Shown here piece by piece: positions 50,764 to 62,026 of a stretch of DNA of 64,000 bases. The translations under genes were made by a program, and so were the position numbers. Position 1 is the stretch's first letter. Each line of letters starts with the position of its first letter. The stretch covers positions 14,012,001 to 14,076,000 of the forward strand of contig NC_071331.1 of NCBI RefSeq assembly GCF_010183535.1, read 5' to 3'. Source of the stretch: Caenorhabditis remanei (lineage: Eukaryota > Nematoda > Chromadorea > Rhabditida > Rhabditidae). The notes under the pieces were generated by a model that saw only the letters and a list, made by a program, of their open reading frames with translations, did not search any database and had not been told where the DNA came from.

Positions 50764-51248
50764 TCTCAATAATCCAACATTCTTTGTAATAAAGTTGCTT
50801 GTTTATTCTTCGAAATTTCATAATAATATTAGATATTATCTTTCCGAGCTGATAATGAGCTACATTTTCAAAGAAACTTAGGAGATTGTTTGCCGGTGTT
50901 CTCTCACCAACCTCAGTGTTTCAGTGCATTTGTAGAAGCTGGAAACATGGCATGTACGCTAAGCCCAGCGGAATCCGTGCTGAAAAATATCACAAATTCA
51001 CCAATGGTGTATTCAATACAGTCTTTTATTTAATCTGGATACAATTCTTTCAGAAGTACAATGATCAATACATCAGCAAACAATTATGATCTCGGCAGGC
51101 AGAGCTCTCTGGTCAAATTGTGTTAATTTACTTTGCAGACAGTATTTGCAATCATTAAAAGAGCTCTCACAATCGGCCCTCGCAATACAGACAGGTGAAA
51201 AAACATCAGATGAGTCTAATAGTTTTCCAGTCAAATTTTGATTCAACG
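50764..51248. other. Intergenic region between H3 and DUF273 gene
   Basis: No supported gene. A 67-codon frame at 50886-51089 has a mildly protein-like middle (WKHGMYAKPSGIRAEKYHKF) but no splice-consistent extension. Confidence 0.45.
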
Positions 51249-52675
51249 ATGCGTACTAAGACTAATTCTAACATCCCTCTCTGGCCTTTTGTATTTTCTT
51301 TATGTGTATTCCTGATCTTAGTATCAATTTTTCACTCTGAGGTTTGAAGAATATCAAAATAACTTTGTATTTTTAAACCAGGTAAATTTCAGACACCATC
51401 TAAACATCAAAAAATTGGAATTGTCGTCGTTTTAACAAATGATACGAACCCAAAAGAGTATGAAATCGCTTTGAGTCGGTTTTTGTCTTACAGGGAAGGT
51501 TATGAAACCTAATATAAATTTTCCAGAAAGTGTGGAATGTTACGCGAGAGCTCAGAACTATGATTTCCAGTTAGTTGTTGACTCCAATTACAGTTGTCAT
51601 CAAAGAGATGTAATACTTTTTAATACAAATCAATAAAACAGAAAAGAAAACAATTCCAGAAGTTCTTCCGACGCCATTGCGTTGTTTCTCATATTCTGCC
51701 ACATTATGATGTATTATTATTCATTGATGCAGATCATGGAGTTGTAAATCCAAAAAGGTGAAGAATCAAATTGATTTGTCTTCCATAAAATGCCAATTTC
51801 AGAAGGATTGAAGAATTCATGAATCCACAGTTTGATCTCACTTTTTATGATAGATTTTTTAATTGGGAAGTCATGGCTGGAAGTTACATTGTGAAGAATT
51901 CTCTGTATTCAATTGACTTTCTCACTGGTAATTTCATCATATACTTCTCTTTATCACCCACTGGAATTTTCAGAATTTGCGAATTTCGAACAAAAACTTC
52001 CAAAAGGAGCTCATGGATCAGATAATGGAGCTATTCATGTAATTTCTGAAACCGTCGTATTCTAGGAAAACTCTCATTTTTCAGATTTTCTTGGCCGATA
52101 AATTATTTCCTGGAAATCTAGAAGTCGACACGTGTCGAGAAATTTATTATAAATCTGGGAATTCTGATGATCTAGCTGCTTATACTGGGTGTATTCGAGG
52201 TGTTTTCGGAACTCGGACTGATTTCGGAAATATCAGAATAATGAAAAAAGGAACTGGATGGTCGAGAGATGATTGGTTGACAAGTGGATTGTGGAACCCT
52301 TCGAGAGATTTCATGCTTCATGGATGGAAAACAAAACAGTTGAAGGATTCTCCTAATGAAACTTTGAAGTTTGTGCTCTGCATCTCTTCTTCATAATTTT
52401 CATTTACTTTCAGACTGATTCCAATGAGTTACGATCAATGGTATAACCCGTTGGCTGGTCCAATTGTTGTTGGAAGGTGTTTTATTGGGTAAGAATTTAC
52501 AGTAAGAAGAAGGTATCCTATTTCCATTTTAAGAAACATCACGTGGTCATATTCGCCCCGTTTGTTGGCCGACCAGAGACAACTTGATGACGCCCTCCTG
52601 GATTATGCCAGAAAAGTTGATAAGGAAAAAGCGAAAATTCTTGGAAGACTCCCAATTATTTTGGAAAAGACATAA
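51249..52675 (+). CDS. DUF273 family glycosyltransferase-like type II membrane protein
   Basis: Member of a nematode-expanded family (DUF273) with a GT-A-like layout; enzymatic activity is inferred, not proven. Nine exons (51249-51341, 51393-51474, 51527-51609, 51660-51757, 51803-51927, 51974-52038, 52085-52368, 52414-52488, 52534-52675) give 1047 nt, or 348 residues. A short basic N-terminus (MRTKTNSN) precedes a single signal-anchor helix (residues 9-30), so the rest would face the Golgi lumen. The body begins KIGIVVVLTNDTNP, then SVECYAR, and holds LLFIDADHGVVNP, with a DxD-like D-A-D that could bind a metal and sugar nucleotide. YDRFFNWEVMAGSYI and HGSDNGAIH are typical of the family. Five cysteines after the anchor may form disulfides. 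The gene is close to H3 (486 bp from H3 stop to ATG) but unrelated in function. Confidence 0.88.
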
Positions 52676-54826
52676 CACTGTTTCTAAATTTAGTTGTCTT
52701 CTGCTCAAGATTATAGAGAACATATGAAATTTGTGAAACTGATTTGAACTAATTTTCAATATCAAAGACCATAGAGATCATAAGAACAGTAATATAATTA
52801 TTAGTCTTTTCTTCTTTTCTCAATTCCTCCAGAGTCCGTTTTCCGTTCATAATCTTTGTTAATCTGTTCTCTAATCATTTGAAATCAGATCAGGTCGGTG
52901 GCCGGTTGATACCTCTGGTTTTTTATGCCTCACACCTTTGCGGCAGGAAATAACCGTCTCGTTTTCTCTATCTCTAGTCTGCAAACACTTAATTGTTCTC
53001 AATTATTTCGGGTGCCTTCCCCACCTCCCAGAAAAAGAGTTGGAGCCGAGAAGGGAGCACACACAGAACAAAACAGACCGTTTTTCGATTAACCGCCGCC
53101 CCGCGACACCACTTTTTTATCCAATCCATCCACCATTTCTCCTTCTTTTTCCTTCGAGGCAAATGTCATTTTGTATCCGCTAACCGAACCTCTCTCTCTC
53201 ACTCTCTCTGTGTTTCCCGACGGAAATCTCAATGTTTGTGTCTTGAAATTCCGAACACCCGTGTCTCAATTTCCATTGAACATTGTCTATCTCTCTCTCT
53301 CTCCAGGTCGTCACTTTTCGATCCTTCTGACCTTTTGCTTCAAATTTGATATTGTGAATAATTTCAGCTGGATCTACTTTCTGTATGTTTCTTTTCGAAT
53401 TCAGAATACAACAATTTACCCTTTTCCTTCTTTTCGGTTGTCTTGAGTACGGTAACTTGCAAAGCTCATTTTCCTTTTTTCTATCAACATTTTGGCATTG
53501 AGAAAGATCTTCCGAAGAGTTTTGCAATAGAAAGAAGTAGAAGTACTTTGATATCTACTGCATCTAGAAATGGACAAAGTATTCGAATTCTATATGTTGC
53601 CAATTTTCATTCCAATATTAATGAAGAGTATTTAGTACATCTAGTTGAATACATTTCTCCTTGCAAATTTCGAAACCGTTCTCTGAGAAAATTAAAAAAT
53701 GAAGTTAACGAGACTCTTGTTCTCTGCAGACAAAACAGAGCACTTGTTTCTTTTTGCGACTTCGTGAACACTCCCTCATTCTTTTTTTTTCTAGTCGCAC
53801 TTTCCTTCATGTTGTCTTTATGTCCTTAAGTACACTCATCGGATTTCACACAGATTTCGGTAAACTGTTCACGCAGTTGCAAAAAAAGATTCTCGAGTGA
53901 AATGAGGTGGAAATGATGTTATTGACCTCCCACAAATTTCGGTGAAAAGTAGAACAGTTCGAAAATGGAAAGAAGTTATGAAGTTTCGGATAGGTAAAGC
54001 GAAATTATTTGTTTTTAAAAGTTTTTTCAGAAGTTATACGATTTGTTGTGATCAAGTTTGAAGTATTACTGTAAAGAAGTGACATTCGTATTCATAAATC
54101 ATTTTTTCATTTTTAAATTGCAAACGAATTTCAACGAGTTTTTTTTCTCAATTTAATCATTTTTATCTTCTCACTGTCGGAAATATTAAATGAAACATAC
54201 ACCTAGAGCGCACTGCTTAATCATAACTTGAATTAGAACTTTAGTTTTTGGGAGATATAATACTCATGATCTGATAGTGAGTTGTTCACCTTCGAAAAAT
54301 GAGAAAACTAATTATATTGCTCTGAATCTATAAAGTTAAATTCAATTTCGAAATTCTTCTTCTCGTGACATTAATTATGTTTGCCATTCCGTTTCAGACT
54401 TTCCACATTTCTACACCATCAACTGTAGACGATCCCTCATTTCGTTTTCTCATCCACATCTCAGATATTTCTTACCGATTATTTAATTGAAACAAATCTC
54501 CGTCAAGGAATCAGATATCCACTCATTCTCTTTTTTTCGAGTGTCTCTCTCAACTTGTCATCTTCCTGTCGTTATCCTCATCTCTTCAAGCACATCCGGT
54601 CTGTCACATAATTTGTCGGCGGAGCCACCCTCTCAAGATGACCTCTCTGGAAAATGAGTTGCCGCCACCGCCCGCCGGAGCCGCTCAGCTCTTTAGACTC
54701 TCAAGTTTTTGATCATGTTTTCCGCACGTGTTTACATTTATCCGCAGTCCATCCAAAGCCCTTTGGACACTTTCCATCCAACCGACAGACACTTTTCATC
54801 AGTTTTTTTTCGACAGAATATAGTTG
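52676..54826. other. Intergenic region upstream of the tail-anchored protein gene
   Basis: No supported exon. A 128-codon frame at 53443-53829 and CT-rich runs near 53190-53310 were examined. CGACAG at 54812-54817, ten bases before the ATG, may be a trans-splice or 5' UTR acceptor. Confidence 0.5.
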
Positions 54827-56909
54827 ATGGCTACTACATCTGCAACAACTGCAACGGCAGCAACGGCAGCAACTACAACAACTCCTACTGAAATAAATGG
54901 ATCGAGGAGTAAAAGAAGACGTTATTTCGCAAATGGAAGAAGTCGAACAATCGAATTGTCGACACTTGCAGAGATTGATGAGGAGGAATTCGCAAAAGCT
55001 GGTGAGTTCATCTGATTCTATATTTCAAGAGAATCTCATTCCTTTTTCAGAAGGGGCTTCATCTCAACCAGAAGGAACTCAAAAAGTATTAATCACTCAA
55101 GATGATATGTGTATTGGAACTACAGGTGGCAGTTATAAGTCATTGAAACGTGGCTCTGTTAAAGCACAAGCCCTGAAATTGAGTGAAAGACTCGCTCAAA
55201 AAGGTGAGATTCAGTTAGATTCATCCCACCTCAAATGATATTTTATTTCAGTTGCGGCGGACAATTTGGCAAAAGAAAGAGAAGAAAAAAGTGAAATGGA
55301 GAAACAAAGTTGTTCGAAACCAATTGTAGTTGATGTTAAACTGAGGAGGAATCTGACAGAGATCCGGAGGGATATCAGAAATTTTGAGGTAGAGTTTGTT
55401 AAAAGGAAACTGTTACTATAACATGTTTTGAAAAAACCACCTGATGACATAAAGAATTGAAACTTCTTATTAAGCCAAAGTGCCGAATCTCTGATATTTC
55501 TTTGGGGATTGTTATAGTCACCTATTGTGAAGCTATAGTCTACATGAAGCTGAAATTCATTATGCCCATATCTAGTAAATTCACCTGGCAAGATTCATTT
55601 TTGTGCAATTTCTAAACGTCATCTGTATTCCTCTCATAACACTGTTTGCCTTTTTTGGACAGAAATAAGCTTCTGATAATTATTATTGTTTCATTCGTTT
55701 CCTTCGAGCAAACTTTATAATAAGATCAGATCTGCATAATCTTTCTTCTCATCAAGAACTTATTTTCCATGTTGACCGAGCATTAGAAAAGTGGGTCAGT
55801 ATTCTGTTGAGAGAAAAGAACATTAGTTTCTTGAATACATTCTCTAAGAATAGCTATTTCGTCAGATAACTTGTCAACTGGCAAAAATGTTCGTAGTCAA
55901 TCCCCTTTCCTTCCTTTTATTTCTTTCATATACCGAGTAATAATACACAAGTGGATGTGATAAAAGGCAATAAGGTGTGCATTCGAAGAGAGGTTCAGGT
56001 CGTCTATTTGCTTCCTTACGACCACTATCTTTTCTCTTTCTCTGTCGCTTCTTCTCCGCCGAATGATGACAGTTTTCATTGTTGTTCTAAGCTCCCCTCT
56101 CTCTTCTTTATTCATCTCTTTTATTGTCGTATTCGGGTTTTTGCTCTCATTCTCCCTGATATGGCATCCACCTATTCTTATGCTGAATTTAATAAGATAT
56201 TCAACGAAACTGTTCCGAAAACTGATCATTTACCTGTTGTTGTAAGAGTTGTATTCGAAAATCATCAAGTTCAAATAGATCTTTTTCAGACAACAACAGA
56301 CTTCTCGACATCTCAAGACTGGCCACAGCAACAACAACATGAGTTCCAGCCAAATTGTTCGATTCCTATGCAAAGGTTAGTTTTTATAATTGGTTATTTT
56401 GTCAACATGCAGGGAGGGATTGGCGTTGTCTTGTATTCGCGTTATTCGTATTATTCAAACTTCTATCAAATTACAGACATCCAATTTCTCGATCCGCTTC
56501 ATTTGTTGCTCCAACACCATTAATTGTATACGGAATGCCTCCACAACATGGTGATAGAATGTCAATGATCGATGGAAGATGTGATAGTCGAATCGGGGAA
56601 TACGCGATGCCTTTATACTACATGCCTGCTCCACCACCTCCACAACCAATGTTTCTCCCGTATCCAGGTGCTTCCAAGATGGGAATGACTCATTTCGATC
56701 AACCAAGTATGGTCATGATGCCAGGTCATCCATTACAGTATCCAGAAATGCAAATGAGACGGAAAATGAAATCAGTAGATCCACATAGGAGGAAGTCGTG
56801 GTGCTCCAGAATTTGCTGTGCTGGATTCGCCCAATTACTTTGGACAATTGTTTGCATTATCTCCTTTGGAATCATTGCATCGTTGATTTTAGCATTATGT
56901 TACATGTGA
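54827..56909 (+). CDS. Tail-anchored protein of unknown family, two possible first exons
   Basis: Not recognised. Long form: exons 54827-55001, 55051-55203, 55252-55388, 56290-56375 and 56477-56909 give 984 nt, or 327 residues. A short form could start at the ATG at 56161 (exon 56161-56241, residues MASTYSYAEFNKIFNETVPK onward), which joins the same fourth exon in phase and gives 199 residues. The long N-terminus is Ala/Thr-rich, then basic (SRSKRRRYF), with a charged, probably helical exon 3 (LRRNLTEIRRDIRNFE). The shared C-terminal half is Pro/Met-rich (YYMPAPPPPQPMFLPYPG), then basic (RRKMKSVDPHRRKSW), and ends in a single hydrophobic helix LLWTIVCIISFGIIASLILA three residues from the C-terminus. 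This predicts a C-tail anchor with the rest in the cytoplasm. AATAAA at 56988-56993 lies only ten bases from the convergent egas-like stop. Confidence 0.75.
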
Positions 56910-57002
56910 TTCAAATCGCAACTGTTTTTGTACATAATTTTGAAACCAAAAAGCAACAAAACGAACATTCCGGCGAGATTTTTATCAATAAATTAATATT
57001 AA

Positions 57003-60000
57003 TTATAGTCTCTTATTGAATAAAAGAATGACAATTAGTTGGACGAATAAGAAGAAAAGTTCGACGAAAGAGACGATGGAGACTCCAATCAAAATACTCA
57101 GAATTCCTCCGAGATAAGACATGAACTTGGTTAGCTGGAAAATATTGATTGATTCATCAGAATACTTGAATAATAACTAACATCCATAGCCGGAGTTTCA
57201 CTGTAAATCATGTAATCAAGTTTCGGGAGAGCAATTCTCAAAATGACCGAATCGAAGTACTTCTCATAACAAGAAGTTTTGTTTACGGATGAATTCTCAC
57301 AATCCACAATCTGAACTTTTTTGTTTCAATTTAAATACTAAAAAGAAAACTGACCTTATTTACATATGGTAATCTGGAAAGTTTCGAAGTGTAAACGGTC
57401 TGTGAACAAGGCAATGGACAAGAACACTGTGGCCAGGTGGATGGATCTCCTTTAGAGTCAACGAGTGCATCGATACAATTCTCTGGAAACAAAGTAGGGA
57501 TGAAATTTGGAATGGGTGGTGAAAAAACTCTGAGATATATTGCAAGAGATTCCATCAGAAGGCATGGGATATCTCGGATCCATACATTGGCAACTCTCAC
57601 TGACGACATCTTGATAACATGATCTGAGGCATCCCTATAAAAACTCATTGAATACTTCTCTAATTCGTCTCTTTTTCTCTCACATCCGTAGTGTAATCCC
57701 CATCGTAATAATACGATTTGACTTCTTTGATTGCCTTCACGCACTTCCCATATCTTCCACCCAGACGATAGTAGTCTTTCTGAAATTGTTACTGGGTCAG
57801 GAAGTCGTATTATCTTTTGATTAACCCTATTTATAGCTATCCTCGATTCAAAATGTGGAGCAGTATTGATTCTAACAGATTCTGAAGTCACAACTTCTTC
57901 CTTTGTCGACGTGAAAACCATTACAGCAGCTGTTTCTGTCCACGGAAGATACTCTGATTGTTTCACATTCATTTGCATTTCGAGTCCTCCAGAATACCCA
58001 GATTCTCTTGCTTTATATTGGAAAGAAGAGTTCATGTGATTGAATGTGAAACAGTTTCCCAGCACTTTGTCATTCCACATCACAAAGTTTGAGCTGAAAT
58101 AAATAGTTTCAAGTGTGTTTTGAATCTTACAAACTTTAAATCAATCAGCTGTTGTTCGTATGCAACCCATAAAAACATATCTTCCGCAGTCCAAGACAAA
58201 GCAGTTCTTGTTTCCAAACTGTATCCTCCGATAAGAAATGGAATTATGTCACGGACTAATGTTGGATCATTTGTAAGCTCTTGTGCCATCTGGAACATTG
58301 AAATTAGATTTATTAGGTTGATGCATAAGTTTCTTTCTTTTTTGAAGGTGTGACTTTGGTCCTCGGTCTCTTAGCGGAGAGATTGTTTCTCAACCCAAAC
58401 TTTTTTGCATTCTAATGACCTCTTTAGTGGCTAACACATAATGTTTCAAGTTAGTGCATCGACAGTCCGCTCGTGAAAACGATGACTTTTTCGGTCGCCA
58501 ACCAAATGTGTATTCTGGTAAGTTTTTTGATTCTAGTCTCATCGATATCAAAATGCAGAGATCTTCATAAAAATTTAAATGCAATTTATAGAACAAAACT
58601 TTATCTTGTTATCACACTTTAGTTTTTCATCGGAATGTTGAAAATAAAAAAGTTATGATCAGACGCTCGACAGCAACAAGAAATCATGGTTCGGCTGGGT
58701 TCACACAGATTACAGAAAAATTTGAGACAGCATTTATACCAAACTATTTGTGAAAGGTAGAGGATAACATAAGTAAGTTATGCCATAAAAAGTTTATGGC
58801 CAAGTCATCATATTAAGTGATACAATTTGGGTGATGTGTTTGCTATGATTTTTGCGCTTCTCAGAAATTTTGTGTACTAGACCTGGGTGGAGTCTAGGTC
58901 TCTTCTCAACGCTTACAAACAAGTCTGAATTATTTTGTTACAAGTAATTAACAGTAGATACATTGCTCTGTAATTGTGCAAAAGATCTAATGGATTGCTT
59001 CAAAGGTACGAGCAGAAGGCTTCATCAAATTCAAAAATCACGTGATTTTGATGATGTTGATTTCAGGCTTCTTGCGAAAAAAGAAAAATGATGTGAATAT
59101 CCGAAACAAAATAAATTTAGAAATGTCAATGTCTACTCTACTCAATAATAAACATTTCTACCAATTTTCATATCTAGCGATGAAGAAAAATCGAAAACAC
59201 TCGCACATCCCTAAATTTCTGTTCCTCACCTTTCTTCAGAGACGGGCATTGAACTAGCGTTGCTTAGATCAAAGGTTTTTATCATATTTTTAAACATGCA
59301 TCTTTTTGTTTGTTTTAATTCTAATAAGTTTACCCACTCTCGTCAACATTTTCTAGGAAAAAAATGGAGACCAAGAATGGTACCAAAAAAGGGTTCCTCA
59401 AGTGTTTTGACGTGTCTACGGCTGAGATTAAGCAGTTGACGGACCTCAAGTCGCAGGTAAAATCACAATGAGTTAAAGGTACTGACCAACTATATTTCTC
59501 ATTATGTGAACTATTAGTCTTCTAGAAATTTCATACCAAAAATTACCCAAAAAAGAAAGAAACTTATGCATCAGCCTAATAGATCAATCTGAAATGGCAA
59601 CCTTACTTCATCAAGCTCATCCGGCCCCAAGTTTCCATAGGTTGCATTCAGAATTTGATAAATTATCTTATCTGGAAAACGATTTCAAGATCTCGACGTT
59701 GGAAAATTTCCGTAAACGTACTGAACAGACATGACTTTCCAAACATATTGGGACCACAAACACAGTAATAACTTCCATTTGTATTCACACAAGTAGCATC
59801 TGGATCTTTTGTTTTGCAGAGAGTTGTGTCTTCGGCACATTCATCCACATCTGAAAAGTTATTTAAAAATAAAATTATATTTTCAAACGAGCTACCAATT
59901 GTACAGTTGGTCCCAGTCCATTGAGGAGTACAAGTACAATTGTAACTATTCGGAGGCCCGATGATATCTTCACATTCTCCACCATTTTGACACGGAGTTT

Positions 60001-61756
60001 CATCACAATAAAATCTTTCTGAAAACAATATGATCTCCAATCATTTGATACTGTTCTTGAAAACCTTCTTCACAAAGAGTTCCCTTCCAATCAGGTGTGC
60101 ATTGACATGTAAAAGTGGAATCTAGTAGATCATAGGTGGGAATACAAGTCCCTCCATTCTCACATTTGTTGATGTAACAAGAATTGAAAGCTGTAATTCA
60201 TGTAAACCTCAACATCTCTCTTTTTTTGGAAGTTCTCACTTTCACAGTTTGTATCCATATAGAGATTCAAGCAGGCACAAGAATAGCTACCATTTCCCAA
60301 GTCAGTACATGTTCCACCGTAGAGACAAGGCTTCGAAGTGCAAGGGTCTCCGACTGGAGTAAGAAATATCAATATATAAGGCTACAGTGTCTCATGAACA
60401 TACCACAAGGAACAGTTTGATTAGTACTTGTACAAAGACAATAACTTCCAATTTGATCATCGGTTATTCCACATGTTCCAACTCCACAATCCACAGATGC
60501 ACATGGAGTCAACGTGGCATCACTTTGGCATGTTGACCCGGTTTTAAGCGGATTACATAAACAAGTATAGGCGGCTGCAGACGTTTGAATACATTTTCCA
60601 TTTCCTGCAGCATCTCCGCACGGGCCAGGTGTGCAGACATCATTTAACGAGTAGACAGAAGCAGATCCAGAATTCATATCAGAATATGAGCACGTGGCAA
60701 GAAGAGCAGCAAGGAGACCACCGACTGAAATTTATATTGATTGAGTTGAATTAACTTGTTTTATGGAATGGTTTACGTAATCCGGCTTGAGGAGGATCAG
60801 TGAGAGTATTTGTTGTAGAGAAGAGACACTCTCCTTTCGTTCCACTCATTGCTGAAAAAGGTAATTCCATTCTCTCAATCTTTATGAGAAGACCAACTTG
60901 AATACGCATAATTTGAGGTGGGATTAGCTTCCCGATAAGCAACTAAAGCATCTCTACAATCATTTCCTTTTGTAATGGTAGCAGAGTAGACATAATAGTC
61001 CGTGAAAGTAGCAGACGAGTCATCATAACAACCAACATACGACGTCTGAACACTACGGGCGGTTTGACACGTGTCACCATAATAATCGAATGGACATTGG
61101 CAATATGGAGTAGTCTCACTGAATATTAGCTCACAAGTGCCTCCATTTGAACAGTACCCAGCACAAGGATCACCAGAGTCTAAAAGTTTTATTGAGAAGG
61201 GATCGTTCTAAATGAATCATACATTGACATTGTTCTCCGTAGAATCCAGTTGCACACGCACATGTGTAAGTTCCTCCGGACGAAGAGCAAACTCCATTTT
61301 GTAAGCAAGTCTGTGGAGAGCACGGGTCACTTGTCACTATAAAATAGAATTTCATCAGATCGTAGACATAAAAACTCCAAAATAGACCACTAACACATCG
61401 TGCAGTCAGTTCCTGTATACCCAGCAGCACATGTACATGTCGGAATGTCGTCAACAATATTGCATTGCTGATTAGAAATTGTGCACGGACTCGGAGAGCA
61501 ACTCGTCGGACCGGTGCAAACAGTGTCGGAGGTTTGAGTTGATTGATCAGAACAGGTGCATCCTGAACAAGTTGTGGCAGTTGTTCGGTTCGCAGGATAA
61601 CAATATCCATGAGCACCGCAATCATATGGAGTGTCCGTCTGGAATTTTAAAACCCAAAACTTTTACTTTTTTGTTGACTTTCGTTTTTGTTTTAATATAA
61701 AAATGCTATTTTACCTGAGAGAAAACAACTGGAACAAACAGCAGCAATAGAAACAT
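57003..61756 (-). CDS. egas-4: EGAS protein: EGF repeats plus DEG/ENaC (ASC) channel domain
   Basis: Predicted cell-surface protein joining EGF modules to a degenerin/ENaC-type channel domain. Eighteen exons (61756-61715, 61638-61395, 61336-61223, 61179-60898, 60851-60777, 60724-60404, 60353-60240, 60190-60065, 60018-59896, 59850-59722, 59671-59607, 58289-58135, 58093-57826, 57779-57684, 57634-57529, 57482-57355, 57310-57182, 57134-57003) give 2649 nt, or 882 residues. It starts with a signal peptide ([14 protein letters not shown]). About eight Cys-rich EGF-like modules follow, most encoded by single phase-1 exons (for example [12 protein letters not shown] and [11 protein letters not shown]). 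The ASC part shows [53 protein letters not shown] and the pore helix [18 protein letters not shown]. No first transmembrane helix is evident. Intron 58290-59606 contains a mariner-like element. The symbol rests on memory that egas-4 adjoins this histone set in C. elegans. Confidence 0.88.
58313..59579. mobile_element. Mariner-like element in egas intron, 1267 bp
   Basis: Ends are inverted copies of TTAGGTTGATGCATAAG (right end has C for T at base 6) continuing into TTTCTTTCTTTTTT, and each is flanked by TA (58311-58312 and 59580-59581). The length is right for a full mariner, but no transposase-length frame is left, so it looks decayed or internally replaced. It accounts for nearly all of the 1.3-kb intron. 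Confidence 0.88.
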
Positions 61757-62026
61757 TATTCTGTCAACTGAACCTTCTTTCTCTATTCAGAAATCGTTTC
61801 AAAACTCTTTTCTTTTTCGAAATTCGAGATTCAGATCGAATTTCCTCATGAATTATTGATACTAAAGAAGACACAGAAGCCGTCTTATTTCCTCTTTGTT
61901 TCTGATTCTTCTTGTTCTAATAGAATTTTTTGGGAAAAAGTTTATCAAACAACAAAATTCAACGGTACTAGTTCATGGGCGAAGCTGGGTTTCAATATAC
62001 ATGAGATCGTTTTATTTATTATGGTA

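Noticed and set aside
53443..53829. 128-codon open frame upstream of the tail-anchored gene
   Set aside because: No recognisable domain and no supporting start or splice context; the 3' end is a T-run.
57331..58083. Single 250-codon exon of the egas-like gene
   Set aside because: Parts of the frame do not resemble ASC; three short introns (57780-57825, 57635-57683 and 57483-57528) restore the family motifs and keep phase.
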